Source: Cladocopium goreaui (Eukaryota; Sar; Dinophyceae; Suessiales; Symbiodiniaceae). From it: a DNA stretch of 64,000 nt. Shown here piece after piece: positions 54,116-63,999 of the stretch (position 1 is the stretch's first letter; every line of letters starts with the position of its first letter). Location: positions 650,331 through 714,330 of the forward strand of contig CAMXCT020001435.1 in NCBI GenBank assembly GCA_947184155.2, given 5' to 3'. Position numbers and translations under genes: made by a program. The notes beneath the pieces are model-generated. The model saw only the letters and a list, made by a program, of their open reading frames with translations, was not told the DNA's origin and made no database searches.

Positions 54116-56361
54116 CTCATCGCCTGGGCGAGCTTCTCTGCCAGTCGAATTGTGAGAGCCCTAGCTGTTTGCATGAGGACATCCTCCACCTTGGCACCTT
54201 GCCCGCGCAACCACAGTTCACCGGCCACACTCAGCAAGACGCGCGCAAACTTTTCTTGGATGGCAATCAAAGACAACGTCAGTCTCGCCTGGAGCCACAG
54301 CGGCGGGAGAATGCCAAGGTTTTCTGGTATGCAGAAGGGGTTTCCGTCAGGTTGGATATTGTCAATTAATATTGCTAGCTTATCAGCTGCGCTCAAGATC
54401 TCGTCCTCAGAGGGGTCTTCAGCTGCTTCAGGTATGGGTGGACACCATGAGATGGTAGGGTCTTCTGGATCACTTGCTCCATCGGTAGAAGCTGCTTCTT
54501 CATCCGAGGAGGGGTCACTCACTGTGTCTCTTGCACCCTCCGGGCTTGCAAGTTTCATAGTGCCTGGATCAAATTGGCGATCTAGTGTGGCCAAAAGCTC
54601 AGGTTGCAACCGATGGGCATCAAAATAATGGATACCAGGGATTACCACGAGTTGTCGATCCTGTATACCAGCATGAAAGAAAACCTTGTGACCTCTGTGT
54701 CGATGAACGAGGGCTGGGGACCCATTGTAAGCTGCACACAGCCAGAGGGGAGATCTGTAACCATCCGCGGCGTAACCATATAGGTACTCACGATCAATTG
54801 AGCAGGGGAAAAATCCGCTGGTCGTCAGCACATGGTCACGTGTGCGGGACTCTAGCGCTGCGAGGACATTAGGGGGAAGCCGTAGCCTGTCTCTGCATGC
54901 CACTACCAGCCGATATCGTCTCCACGCTCGTGTGCCATTGGTGGTCACTATCATGGCAATAGCAAGGGGCGGTTTATCTTGGGGAGTAAAGGGTACCGAT
55001 AATCCCCAGTCCAGTATGGCACATCTGTCGCTGGGGTAGTTTGTAGGGCCATGGTACTGAATGTCACGGGCTTTCAACGTGAAGTATCCGTAATGGTAAA
55101 CCCCTATTGTCTGGGCCATTCCAATCATGCCTGCCATGTCAAGAGGCGAGACAATATAGGTATGGTCAATGGCTCTTGTCAGCGCTACAGTTGCCCTTCC
55201 ATAGCAGTCCTCGCGCTCGTCTGCTGTTGAATCTCTCCGTCCTCCACTGAGAAAGCCTACCCCTGTTTGAACAATGACAGCAATGCGTGCTGTCGCTCCT
55301 GCAGCAGAGGAGGTGGTGGAAACTCGCAGCCCACCATACCACTCGGTTTGAAAGCCATGTTGGAGTAGCAAATTATGTACAGCCGTACGATTGCATAAGA
55401 CAAGCAGCTGCGAGGTCGCTCCCTGTTGCAAGTTACGATAATAATTCTTCAGGTAGGTACAGAAGGCAACCACATCCTCAACTGCAGACCTGAGATCCTT
55501 AGGGGCTTTCCACAATACTGTGCGGAAGCCTCCAATGGCTACAGTGGACTCATGTGGCACGAAATGGCCAATGTAGATATGGTTGGACTCATGGAGGACT
55601 AACTCCGGATATCGAACTGCAACGATGGCTTGGTAGGTCAGCATTGAAACTCGTGAACTGTTAGGGAGAATGATGCCCCATCGATGAGGACCACAGAGTC
55701 CAGCTGCTTCAAGGGTCGTGGTGCACGCAGGTACCCCAAACTCCTCTGGTGCTGTGGCAATCAGCAAGACTGCGAGCACCGCTGCAATGAGGCTGCTGTG
55801 TGCATCCAACTGGCACGAAATTCGGCAGTGGAACACCCGCCTTAGGGCGACAGGCAGCTCGTAATCTTGCGGAGTGGATGTCCATGGGCCACTGTGCGGC
55901 TTGTTTGCAAGTCTCAGCAGACTGAAGAGCTCTGACTCCGGATCTTGGCTCGCATCAGGCCACAGCTGAGCTACGAGGGCTGCCATTCGTGCTGGTGGAA
56001 AATAGTCGCCGGACTTATCAAGTGCTCGGAGCCCCAACGGCCGTTGCAACAGTTTACGTCGATTGACCGCCGCTGCTCGGCCTTTGGATAGCCCTCCTGG
56101 AGTTTGCCTGTGGTCTCCAATAAAGACAGTCAGCATTGGCTGTTGTATGGCAGCAAGAGCTGCAATCTCATGGTAATTGCCATACTGTTGACTTTCGTCC
56201 ATAAAGGCAAGCCAGGTGCGTGAAATCCAATGGCCAAAAGTGGAGTAGCGCATCGCCATTTCCGCCGTAGCTGAGCCACCTGTTGCGATGAGTATATTCT
56301 TATGTGAGATGATTCTGTTACGGTCACTACATCGGACGTCAATTTTGGAGGCGTACGCCTC
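54052..56361 (-). pseudogene. C' helicase fragment in copy 1
   Basis: About 769 codons are open from the truncation point to TGA. The fragment begins after helicase motif I, so it has no Walker A. It keeps AFMDESQQYG, FIGDHRQTPGG, VALTRAIDHTYIVSP, the YGYAADG and PGIHYFDAHRLQPEL segments and the acidic DPSSDEEAASTDG stretch. Because of the 1,479-base deletion its C-terminus switches after AEKLAQAM to TKVASAMKPSARTRF. About seven amino-acid differences from copy 2 are visible over some 750 residues. The GTG at 56391, upstream in the poly(A) zone, is not a real start. It cannot encode an active helicase. Confidence 0.8.
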
Positions 56362-56369
56362 TTTTTTTT

Positions 56370-58510
56370 CTCCGGTTTGGCCGATTCGCACTAGGCACGG
56401 TCCTTACAATAGCGTAAGCGGTGAAAAGCATCTAGAAAAAGGACTCGTGTGGTCCAAAACCGCGGGCAAATCATCACATCAACACAAATAAACAAACCAA
56501 AAAACGCAACCAACAACGACCCGCAAATCCCCCAGCCAGATTTGCGTTTCGCCAAATAGCAAAACAGCGAAGCAACAAAGAACGGGGCCGGGCCCAAACA
56601 AAAACCAACAAATCAACTTGAGATTTGCCTTGGACACAGTGACCTAAGTCACTGTATCATCACCAAAAACATGCAAACTAATTAAGTGCGGCAGAGCGAA
56701 AACGATAGCACACGACCACCCAGATTCTCATCGTCCATACAACCGTGACTGTGACTCCAGCTCTCTGAAAGGTAGGCAAAGCAGGAATAGCTGACAATAC
56801 AGCTCATACCAGTTGCCATTCTCATTGCCAAAGTTTGTCTTATGATGATAAGTGAAGTTGGAGTCCAGTCTCTGTAGTAAGATACTGCCGCAGTGGTGAT
56901 GTGACTTCAACACCCCCCTCAAGGGGGGTGGGGATTGACAGCCTGTAGGTCATGCAGGACAATAACTGTAATTCATCACAGATGCTGTCATATCGTAGGA
57001 AGCCAAGGGGACCTGAAACGGTGCCAATGGTGAAAGATCTCCGCAGATAAAAAGGATCCTCTCCGTAAGGTCATTGCAGATGAATAAAATACACTCGTGC
57101 AGAGGGTAGGCTTAAGCAAAGGAAGATTGCTACTCAGCGACCTGTACTCAATTGCGCCGCTCGCACATGGCAATCGTGCTCAAGCCACAAACTTGAAGAG
57201 GTGGCTAGGTTCGCTGTACCAGCACCAGATGACTAGCAGGATTCACTAGGTGTCATCGTCCTAGCAAAAACTGCTGCAGTTCAGATGTTCCAGAGGTTCG
57301 CAGTGCATCTCACATAGGCCACTCTCCCCTAGAGTGAGCCATGAGCAGAATCACTACGTCCCATCAGCGCACCGATCCATGTTGGCAGGCTTTGCTGCAC
57401 TAGGGCGCTCCAGACTGAACAGCAGGAAGCACCACTGGACAGCGCCAGTAGAGCTCACTGCAGTGCAGCCTGGTCCATGGCTCTACCAGGGATCTACCGC
57501 CCCTCCCGGAGAATCGCAGAAACAAAACAGAGCGAGAAGGGCCCTCCCCAGACAGCCAACGAAAAAGCCACATGAATCAAACAGCCCAAAACCACAAAAA
57601 GACATAAAAGAGGGAAAACGGAGAGGGGGGGACGGTGACAGGAATCTGCCACACCGCAAAAGAATTCAGAGTAACTAAAGATACAACCAATGTAGTTAAG
57701 GTGAAATGACAGAGCAATTATGTAGAGCGGTAACCTCAGTATCCAGGCAACAGATGGACCAGATGACACAAAAACCACCACAGAGAACCCTGCCAACATG
57801 GGGGGAAGCAAACCACCAAAGGGGGGAGAGGCCAAAACAAAACACACACAACGACACCGGCCACACAGAAGGAGCGAGGAGAGGAGCCAGGAGGCAGCAG
57901 AGGACAGAGGGAGAGGGACACACCCGCACCAGAAGGGGTACAAACGTGCCTTAGCGGAGTTCAAAAAAGGGGCCAAGGATCATACTATGATGAATACCTC
58001 AGTGAGGGTGCACACAGCACTCCAACAACACAGGAAACATGGTGTAGAGGGAAAGATCCCCACACAGGGCCAAAGGCCTTTAGTGCCATGAGACACAATG
58101 AAGAGGGGAAATCAATGCACAACAATCACTCCAATCACAAAGGCAAGGCAACCAGGCCGTCGCCGGAAGCAACGATACCCAGAGGGAGGGACCAGTAAAA
58201 CCTGGACCAAGGCGCCAAGGAGGAACATCCGAGGGGGAGTGAGGGTCACGTCAGGCAGGGAACAGTAATCACAAACAGAAAAAGAACGAAAAAGGCACCA
58301 ACACCTAATGTAGCTCTGCGGATGGCAAAACCTATGGATGAGTCAGCGAATTCAAGTGCCTTAGTTGGTGGAAGGGGTGGGGGAGTGGGTGGCTCATCAA
58401 GACTGCATCTGGGGACAACAACAGCATCTTTACCCATCGATGATTGTCAGGCAACGACTGCGAGAAAGCGAGTGCGTGCACTAGGCTTCATGGCAGAGGC
58501 AACCTTAGTA
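56370..58510 (-). other. 3' untranslated-like region of copy 2, with hairpins
   Basis: Homologous to 51969-54115. Here ACAGTGAC-CTAA-GTCACTGT (about 56636-56655) is a perfect 8-bp stem. CCCCCC-TCAA-GGGGGG (about 56914-56930) is kept. The 11-bp stem of copy 1 is imperfect here (near 57428-57455). A G/T-rich tract on the minus strand (about 56560-56470) precedes the A8 end. Confidence 0.6.
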
Positions 58511-58950
58511 CAAGCTAAGCTCTCAACGGGACAGCTCGTGCAGAAAACGGGTATTAACGAAGCCATGCGGCCCGATCTGTTATGCCTAAGCTGGCACTCG
58601 CACACACAGCCAACTGTGGCTCCCAACTGATGGAGAGATCGGGGTTGGTTGGAGCCAGGCATGTGTCGCATGCTGAACCTAACAATTATAAATGGGGAAA
58701 CTGTGTCTCCTGCTGCATACCAGTGCACCTGTCACGTCTTTGGACAGACACACTGGGTATGAGCAGTACACTTAAAGTAGATGTGACAAATGAACCAATT
58801 AGACACGTAAGTCATCTTCCACCACCGTGATTGATGAAACAAAAGCCAACCAAAGGGTGAAAGCCCCGAGTGAAACAGAAAAAGATAAGGGGAGGGGAGA
58901 GGGGGTGGACATACGAAGGAAAGTGTGATACTGGGGGGTTGAGCTGGGGA

Positions 58951-59325
58951 TCATGTCATACCTCTCGTGAAATGTTCCAAATGGTGTTTTTTGTCTGCTG
59001 TAATGGTGTCATACCATTCATTGGTGAGCCCAAATGAAACTGGGTTCACTGCTTGCTGGGCAGTAGCACGCTGATGAAGCGCTCTGAGCGCCCTTCGATG
59101 TTCATCCAGATCTTCCGGAGGGACCCTGCGGCGGACTCGCCTGTCTGGGAAGTTTCGTTCCCGCAGGTTGGTTTGCAAGGCATGTTCCGCTATATAGACT
59201 GCTGGTTGCTGGAATAAAGCTCGCTCCGCAAATCTGTCGAGGTGGACTGTCCACTCAGCAAACATGTGGCTGTGTGGCAGTTGCTTCCTGAGTCGCGCCT
59301 CTGTTTGATGAAGGCTCCCATTCAT
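58951..59325 (-). CDS. ORF D': small basic protein downstream of C'
   Basis: The first ATG is at 59325, 34 bases after the C' stop, giving 124 residues to the stop at 58951. It is rich in Arg and His and helical by eye (SLHQTEARLRKQLPHSHMF, RRRVPPEDLDEHRRALRALH). No family is recognised. Its position mirrors ORF D after ORF C. It lies entirely within the segment missing from copy 1. Confidence 0.45.
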   Translation of the reverse strand: MNGSLHQTEARLRKQLPHSHMFAEWTVHLDRFAERALFQQPAVYIAEHALQTNLRERNFPDRRVRRRVPPEDLDEHRRALRALHQRATAQQAVNPVSFGLTNEWYDTITADKKHHLEHFTRGMT

Positions 59326-59358
59326 GTGCCACAATAGTAAAAGACTGTAGTTGGATGG

Positions 59359-62300
59359 CTAGTCAAGTGGACACAGTGTGGCTGTTTCTTTCCATTTTTC
59401 AGGGGTAAGGCCTTCTGAAGAGGGAATAATCACTTCAAGAGTAGTACGATTCGATCCAAGGGGTTGGAGACCTCGCAGCATACATGGTTCAACGAGCCCT
59501 GTGGTGTAACCATTGATGAGCTCCTGGAAGCTTCCAGCCATTTGAAAGTCTTCATCCAACCCCAGGTGAAAACCAGGCAAATTTTTAGCAACAAATTTAA
59601 CTGCTTGGAGCAGCTGCTTTTCTCCTTCCACGGGAGTCTCGTCATAGGAACGTTTCGGGCACGTGATGTTGATTTCTTGAGGTTTCTGTGCATTCTCAGG
59701 AGCATTCTCGAGGAGTTTGGGAGCAATTTTACTGGCCCAACTAGCCGGAAACCATGCCAAGAGGGCAGAGGCGCCACTCGTAAGGTCCACTAACCCAGTA
59801 GTGCGCCGATGCGGTCGATCTGTGACTAGGACTTTCACAGGGCCACTCGGCGCTCGACTCCGATTCACTTCAGAGCTCTCGCGGGCTGAGCCAATGAGTT
59901 CAGACAGGATGGGCCGAAACCAGTAAGTGGCATACAAAAGGCATTCAGTTTCTGGAGTCACCATGGATTCAGCCAATCTCATCAACGAGCTCATCGCCTG
60001 GGCGAGCTTCTCTGCCAATCGAATTGTGAGAGCCCTAGCTGTTTGATTAAGGACATCCTCCACCTCCTTGGCACCTTGCCCGCGCAACCACAGTTCACCC
60101 GCCACACTCAGCAAGACGCGCGCAAACTTTTCTTGGATGGCAATCAAGGACAACGTCAGTCTCGCCTGGAGCCATAGCGGCGGGAGAACGCCAAGGTTTT
60201 CTGGTATGCAGAAAGGGTTTCCGTCAGGTTGGATATTGTCAATTAACATTGCTAGCTTATCAGCTGCGCTCAAGATCTCGTCCTCAGAGGGATCTTCGGC
60301 TGCTTCAGGTATGGGTGGACACCATGAGATGGTAGGGTCTTCTGGATCACTTTCTCCATCGGTAGAGGCGGCTTCTTCATCCGAGGATGGGTCACTCACT
60401 GTGTCTCTTGCACCCTCCGGGCTTGCAAATTTCATAGTGCCTGGATCAAATTGGCGATCTAGTGTGGCCAAAAGCTCAGGTTGCAACCGATGGGCATCAA
60501 AGTAATGGATACCAGGGATTACCACAAGTTGTCGATCCTGTATACCAGCATGAAAGAAGACCTTGTGACCTCTGTGTCGATGAACGAGGGCTGGGGACCC
60601 ATTGTAAGCTGCACACAGCCAGAGGGGAGATCTGTAACCATCCGCGGCGTAACCATACAGGTACTCACGATCAATTGAGCAGGGGAAAAATCCGCTGGTC
60701 GTCAGCACATGGTCACGTGTGCGGGACTCTAGCGCTGCGAGGACATTAGGGGGAAGCCGTAGCCTGTCTCTGCATGCCACTACCAGTCGATATCGTCTCC
60801 ACGCTCGTGTGCCATTGGTGGTCACTATCATGGCAATAGCAAGGGGCGGTTTATCTTGGGGAGTAAAGGGCACCGATAATCCCCAGTCCAGTATGGCACA
60901 TCTGTCGCTAGGGTAGTGTGTAGGGCCATGGTACTGAATGTCACGGGCTTTCAACGTGAAGTATCCGTAATGGTAAACCCCTATTGTCTGGGCCATTCCA
61001 ATCATGCCTGCCATGTCAAGAGGCGAGACAATATAGGTATGGTCGATGGCTCTTGTCAGCGCTACAGTTGCCCTTCCATAGCAGTCCTCGCGCTCGTCTG
61101 CTGTTGAATCTCTCCGTCCTCCACTAAGAAAGCCTACCCCTGTTTGAACAATGACAGCAATGCGAGCTGTCGCTCCTGCAGCAGAGGAGGTGGTGGAAAC
61201 TCGCAGCCCGCCATACCACTCGGTCTGAAAGCCATGTTGGAGTAGCAGATTATGTACAGCCGTACGATTGCATAAGACAAGCAGCTGCGAGGTCGCTCCC
61301 TGTTGCAAGTTACGATAATAATTCTTCAGGTAGGTACAGAAGGCAACCACATCCTCAACTGCAGACCTGAGATCCTTAGGGGCTTTCCACAGTACTGTGC
61401 GGAAGCCTCCAATGGCTACAGTGGACTCATGTGGCACGAAATGGCCAATGTAGATATGGTTGGACTCATGGAGGACTAACTCCGGATATCGAACTGCAAC
61501 AATGGCTTGGTAGGTCAGCATGGAAACTCGTGAGCTGTTAGGGAGAATGATGCCCCATCGATGAGGACCACAGAGTCCAGCTGCTTCAAGGGTCGTGGTG
61601 CACGCAGGTACCCCAAACTCCTCTGGTGCTGTGGCAATTAGCAAGACTGCAAGCACCGCTGCAATGAGGCTGCTGTGTGCATCCAGCTGGCACGAAATTC
61701 GGCAGTGGAACACCCGCCTGAGGGCGACAGGCAGCTCGTAATCTTGCGGAGTGGATGTCCATGGGCCACTGTGCGGCTTGTTTGCAAGCCTCAGCAGACT
61801 GAAGAGCTCCGACTCCGGATCTTGGCTCGCATCGGGCCACAGCTGAGCTACGAGGGCTGCCATTCGTGCTGGTGGAAAATAGTCGCCGGACTTATCAAGT
61901 GCTCGAAGCCCCAACGGCCGTTGCAACAGTTTACGTCGATTGACAGCCGCTGCTCGGCCTTTGGATAGCCCTCCTGGAGTTTGCCTGTGGTCTCCAATGA
62001 AGACAGTAAGCATTGGCTGTTGGATGGCAGCAAGAGCTGCAATCTCATGGTAGTTGCCATACTGTTGACTTTCGTCCATAAAGGCAAGCCAGGTGCGAGA
62101 AATCCAATGGCCAAAAGAGGAGTAGCGCATCGCCATTTCCGCCGTAGCTGAGCCACCTGTTGCGATGAGTATATTCTTATGTGAGATGATTCTATTACGG
62201 TCGCTACAACGGACGTCAATTTTGGAGGCGTATGCCTCTCCTTTGCCCTCCTCCATGCGTCCAATTAGCCTGCCGAAGTTCTTGATTGTGGGGGGCGCAA

Positions 62301-63999
62301 GATCACTCACTTGATCCGCTAGTGCTTTGGCAGCTACATTCTCTTTAGTGTAGACGATTGCAACAAAGTCATTCAGTTCGCAGCTTAGGGCAATGAGCAG
62401 GACCGCAAGGGACCGCGTTTTGCCAGCACCAAAAACCCCTGCAATACATAAGTCAGATCTTCCAGTCATAATGGCCAACAAGAGTGCAATTGAGACTGTC
62501 AGGACATGTCCATCACCGTGTGCTGCTAGAGGAAGGAGATGTTCACGATAGTAACTATCATGGGCCCCATCCATCGAGATCGCAGCTGGTGTCAAAAATC
62601 TGCTCAGAATTCTGACTAATGCATCAGTCAGTTGCGTTTTGCGCTCGCTAGCCATACGGCGAACAGGTATATGCGGCTGCACAATGCCCATTGCCAATGG
62701 GAGGCGCGACTGATTAGCTTGTGCAAACACTAAGAGTTCATGGCGGCTGCGTGTGTCTCCCAGAAAGGCCAACTCTTCCCAGACAACGGCCATGGACGGG
62801 TGGTCTTCAATGGGTTTCAGCCAATCCTGTGCAGGATCAAAATAACTCATGGTTCTAAGATGCAGATCCAAAAGTCGCCCACAAAAGGTCCGAGCAATAG
62901 GCAGAGAGACAATAACCAGCTCCAGCATCTTTGGGGCAATGCGCTTGAGCGCTCTTTGAACAGGGTTTTTGCTAGTTCCGCTCGACATCACCTTCTCGTG
63001 TACCAATGCTATGACACAACGCTGCTGATTGTCTGGCAACTGGAATATACCCAGTAGGGCTCTGCCTGCCATCACGTTCGCTTCCAGGTTGCCCAGGTTC
63101 CCAGCTTCACAGAGAGCACGCGGCGAAAGCGCTGGAACATCGGAAGGTGCACTAAATAGCAGGAGTGGGGCACCATCAGTATGTAGGTGGATGACATGAA
63201 ATCCGGCATACGCCTCATATTGATAGGTAACCTGTAGCCGTGTTCCAGTCTGTCCTCGCTTCTTCTGCTGAGCAAGTTCTACACTGACCCAAGGCTGTAG
63301 ATGTTGGAGCTGCCGTCCCGCATGATACGCGTCTAATTGCGGAAGCACCATGTCCAGGAGGAAGATGAGGGTGCGCAGGGAAAAGCCTCGCAGAAATTCC
63401 GCCAGTAAGTTGCGGACTAGCAATCCTCCCTCATCATGGGACCCTCCCGGTGTGGGAATCATCGCAATCAGGGCCGCTTGCAGTTCAGCTTCCGTTTCAG
63501 GCTGGCCATCCCGGATATCCCTTCCGTCAATGGGCACTGTGTGCAGTTCAGTGTTCCCTTCACCAGCTGCTACTAACAGAGAACTTAGAGTTGTCTTGAG
63601 ATGTTCAGGAAGGTCAAAGCTAACCCATGAAAGTACACGCAGCAGACCCTCGCAACGTACCCCATGTGGAATGACTTGAGGGGTAGTGATTTGTAGTCTT
63701 TGGACTTCATGAACCCCTTCGTCAAGATCAATGAAGAGCAAGTGGCCATAGGAGTGTTTAGCACGTCCACTCCATGTGGGGTGCCCTTCTATCAGGACAA
63801 TCTGATAGTTGAATTCTGTCAGAGAGTCAGGTTTCCACACACAAAGCCGGTCCTCCAGGCAGTGCACCAGTGTGACTGTGCGTTCGCCTGTGGCAAGTCT
63901 CATCATCTCTGGTGGTGTCGCAATCGCAGCAACTTTGGTGAGGCCAGGGAACACTGCAAACGCACTCAGGATCTCATGGACAGCTAGGCCCGTATAGGA
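59359..63999 (-). CDS. C': paralogue of ORF C, hydrolase-like plus SF1 helicase, 5' end outside the window
   Basis: The frame is open for 1,546 codons from the window edge to TAG at 59361-59359. Its first visible residues SYTGLAVHEILSAF align with the residues right after the nucleophile elbow of ORF C (GHSAG-SYAGMVWETILSEF). It then keeps AAIATPP, EDRLCVW (acid) and HSYGHL (base). The helicase has GVFGAGKTRS (62439-62416), AFMDESQQYG (about 62084-62056), FIGDHRQTPGG, DCYGRATVALTRA and SPLDMAGMIGMAQ. Further collinear segments are PPLAIA, YGYAADG, PGIHYFDAHRLQPEL and YWFRPIL. An acidic DPSSDEEAASTDGESDPED stretch is specific to C'. The GTG at 63954 is not the start. The many conserved motifs and an intact frame suggest past or present function. 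Confidence 0.8.
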   Translation of the reverse strand, partial: SYTGLAVHEILSAFAVFPGLTKVAAIATPPEMMRLATGERTVTLVHCLEDRLCVWKPDSLTEFNYQIVLIEGHPTWSGRAKHSYGHLLFIDLDEGVHEVQRLQITTPQVIPHGVRCEGLLRVLSWVSFDLPEHLKTTLSSLLVAAGEGNTELHTVPIDGRDIRDGQPETEAELQAALIAMIPTPGGSHDEGGLLVRNLLAEFLRGFSLRTLIFLLDMVLPQLDAYHAGRQLQHLQPWVSVELAQQKKRGQTGTRLQVTYQYEAYAGFHVIHLHTDGAPLLLFSAPSDVPALSPRALCEAGNLGNLEANVMAGRALLGIFQLPDNQQRCVIALVHEKVMSSGTSKNPVQRALKRIAPKMLELVIVSLPIARTFCGRLLDLHLRTMSYFDPAQDWLKPIEDHPSMAVVWEELAFLGDTRSRHELLVFAQANQSRLPLAMGIVQPHIPVRRMASERKTQLTDALVRILSRFLTPAAISMDGAHDSYYREHLLPLAAHGDGHVLTVSIALLLAIMTGRSDLCIAGVFGAGKTRSLAVLLIALSCELNDFVAIVYTKENVAAKALADQVSDLAPPTIKNFGRLIGRMEEGKGEAYASKIDVRCSDRNRIISHKNILIATGGSATAEMAMRYSSFGHWISRTWLAFMDESQQYGNYHEIAALAAIQQPMLTVFIGDHRQTPGGLSKGRAAAVNRRKLLQRPLGLRALDKSGDYFPPARMAALVAQLWPDASQDPESELFSLLRLANKPHSGPWTSTPQDYELPVALRRVFHCRISCQLDAHSSLIAAVLAVLLIATAPEEFGVPACTTTLEAAGLCGPHRWGIILPNSSRVSMLTYQAIVAVRYPELVLHESNHIYIGHFVPHESTVAIGGFRTVLWKAPKDLRSAVEDVVAFCTYLKNYYRNLQQGATSQLLVLCNRTAVHNLLLQHGFQTEWYGGLRVSTTSSAAGATARIAVIVQTGVGFLSGGRRDSTADEREDCYGRATVALTRAIDHTYIVSPLDMAGMIGMAQTIGVYHYGYFTLKARDIQYHGPTHYPSDRCAILDWGLSVPFTPQDKPPLAIAMIVTTNGTRAWRRYRLVVACRDRLRLPPNVLAALESRTRDHVLTTSGFFPCSIDREYLYGYAADGYRSPLWLCAAYNGSPALVHRHRGHKVFFHAGIQDRQLVVIPGIHYFDAHRLQPELLATLDRQFDPGTMKFASPEGARDTVSDPSSDEEAASTDGESDPEDPTISWCPPIPEAAEDPSEDEILSAADKLAMLIDNIQPDGNPFCIPENLGVLPPLWLQARLTLSLIAIQEKFARVLLSVAGELWLRGQGAKEVEDVLNQTARALTIRLAEKLAQAMSSLMRLAESMVTPETECLLYATYWFRPILSELIGSARESSEVNRSRAPSGPVKVLVTDRPHRRTTGLVDLTSGASALLAWFPASWASKIAPKLLENAPENAQKPQEINITCPKRSYDETPVEGEKQLLQAVKFVAKNLPGFHLGLDEDFQMAGSFQELINGYTTGLVEPCMLRGLQPLGSNRTTLEVIIPSSEGLTPEKWKETATLCPLD

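Larger units (their letters stand above)
51958..56361 (-). mobile_element. 5'-truncated retrocopy of the C' transcript (copy 1), poly(A) end
   Basis: On the minus strand this unit starts abruptly at 56361 within the C' coding sequence (at EAYASKIDV), runs through the rest of the helicase, then about 2.1 kb of 3' region, and ends in CCGGAG followed by A11 (51968-51958). The adjoining unit at 56362 and above ends in the same CCGGAG followed by A8. The copies are nearly identical. Relative to copy 2 it lacks 1,479 bases (58511-59989). A 5' truncation together with a 3' A tract is the signature of LINE-type target-primed reverse transcription of a polyadenylated RNA. The target-site duplication could not be defined. 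Confidence 0.75.

Noticed and set aside
54115-54116. Copy 1 junction as a normal spliced intron
   Set aside because: The missing segment has no GT, GC or GA start paired with an AG end and contains the coding C-terminus of C' and all of D'.
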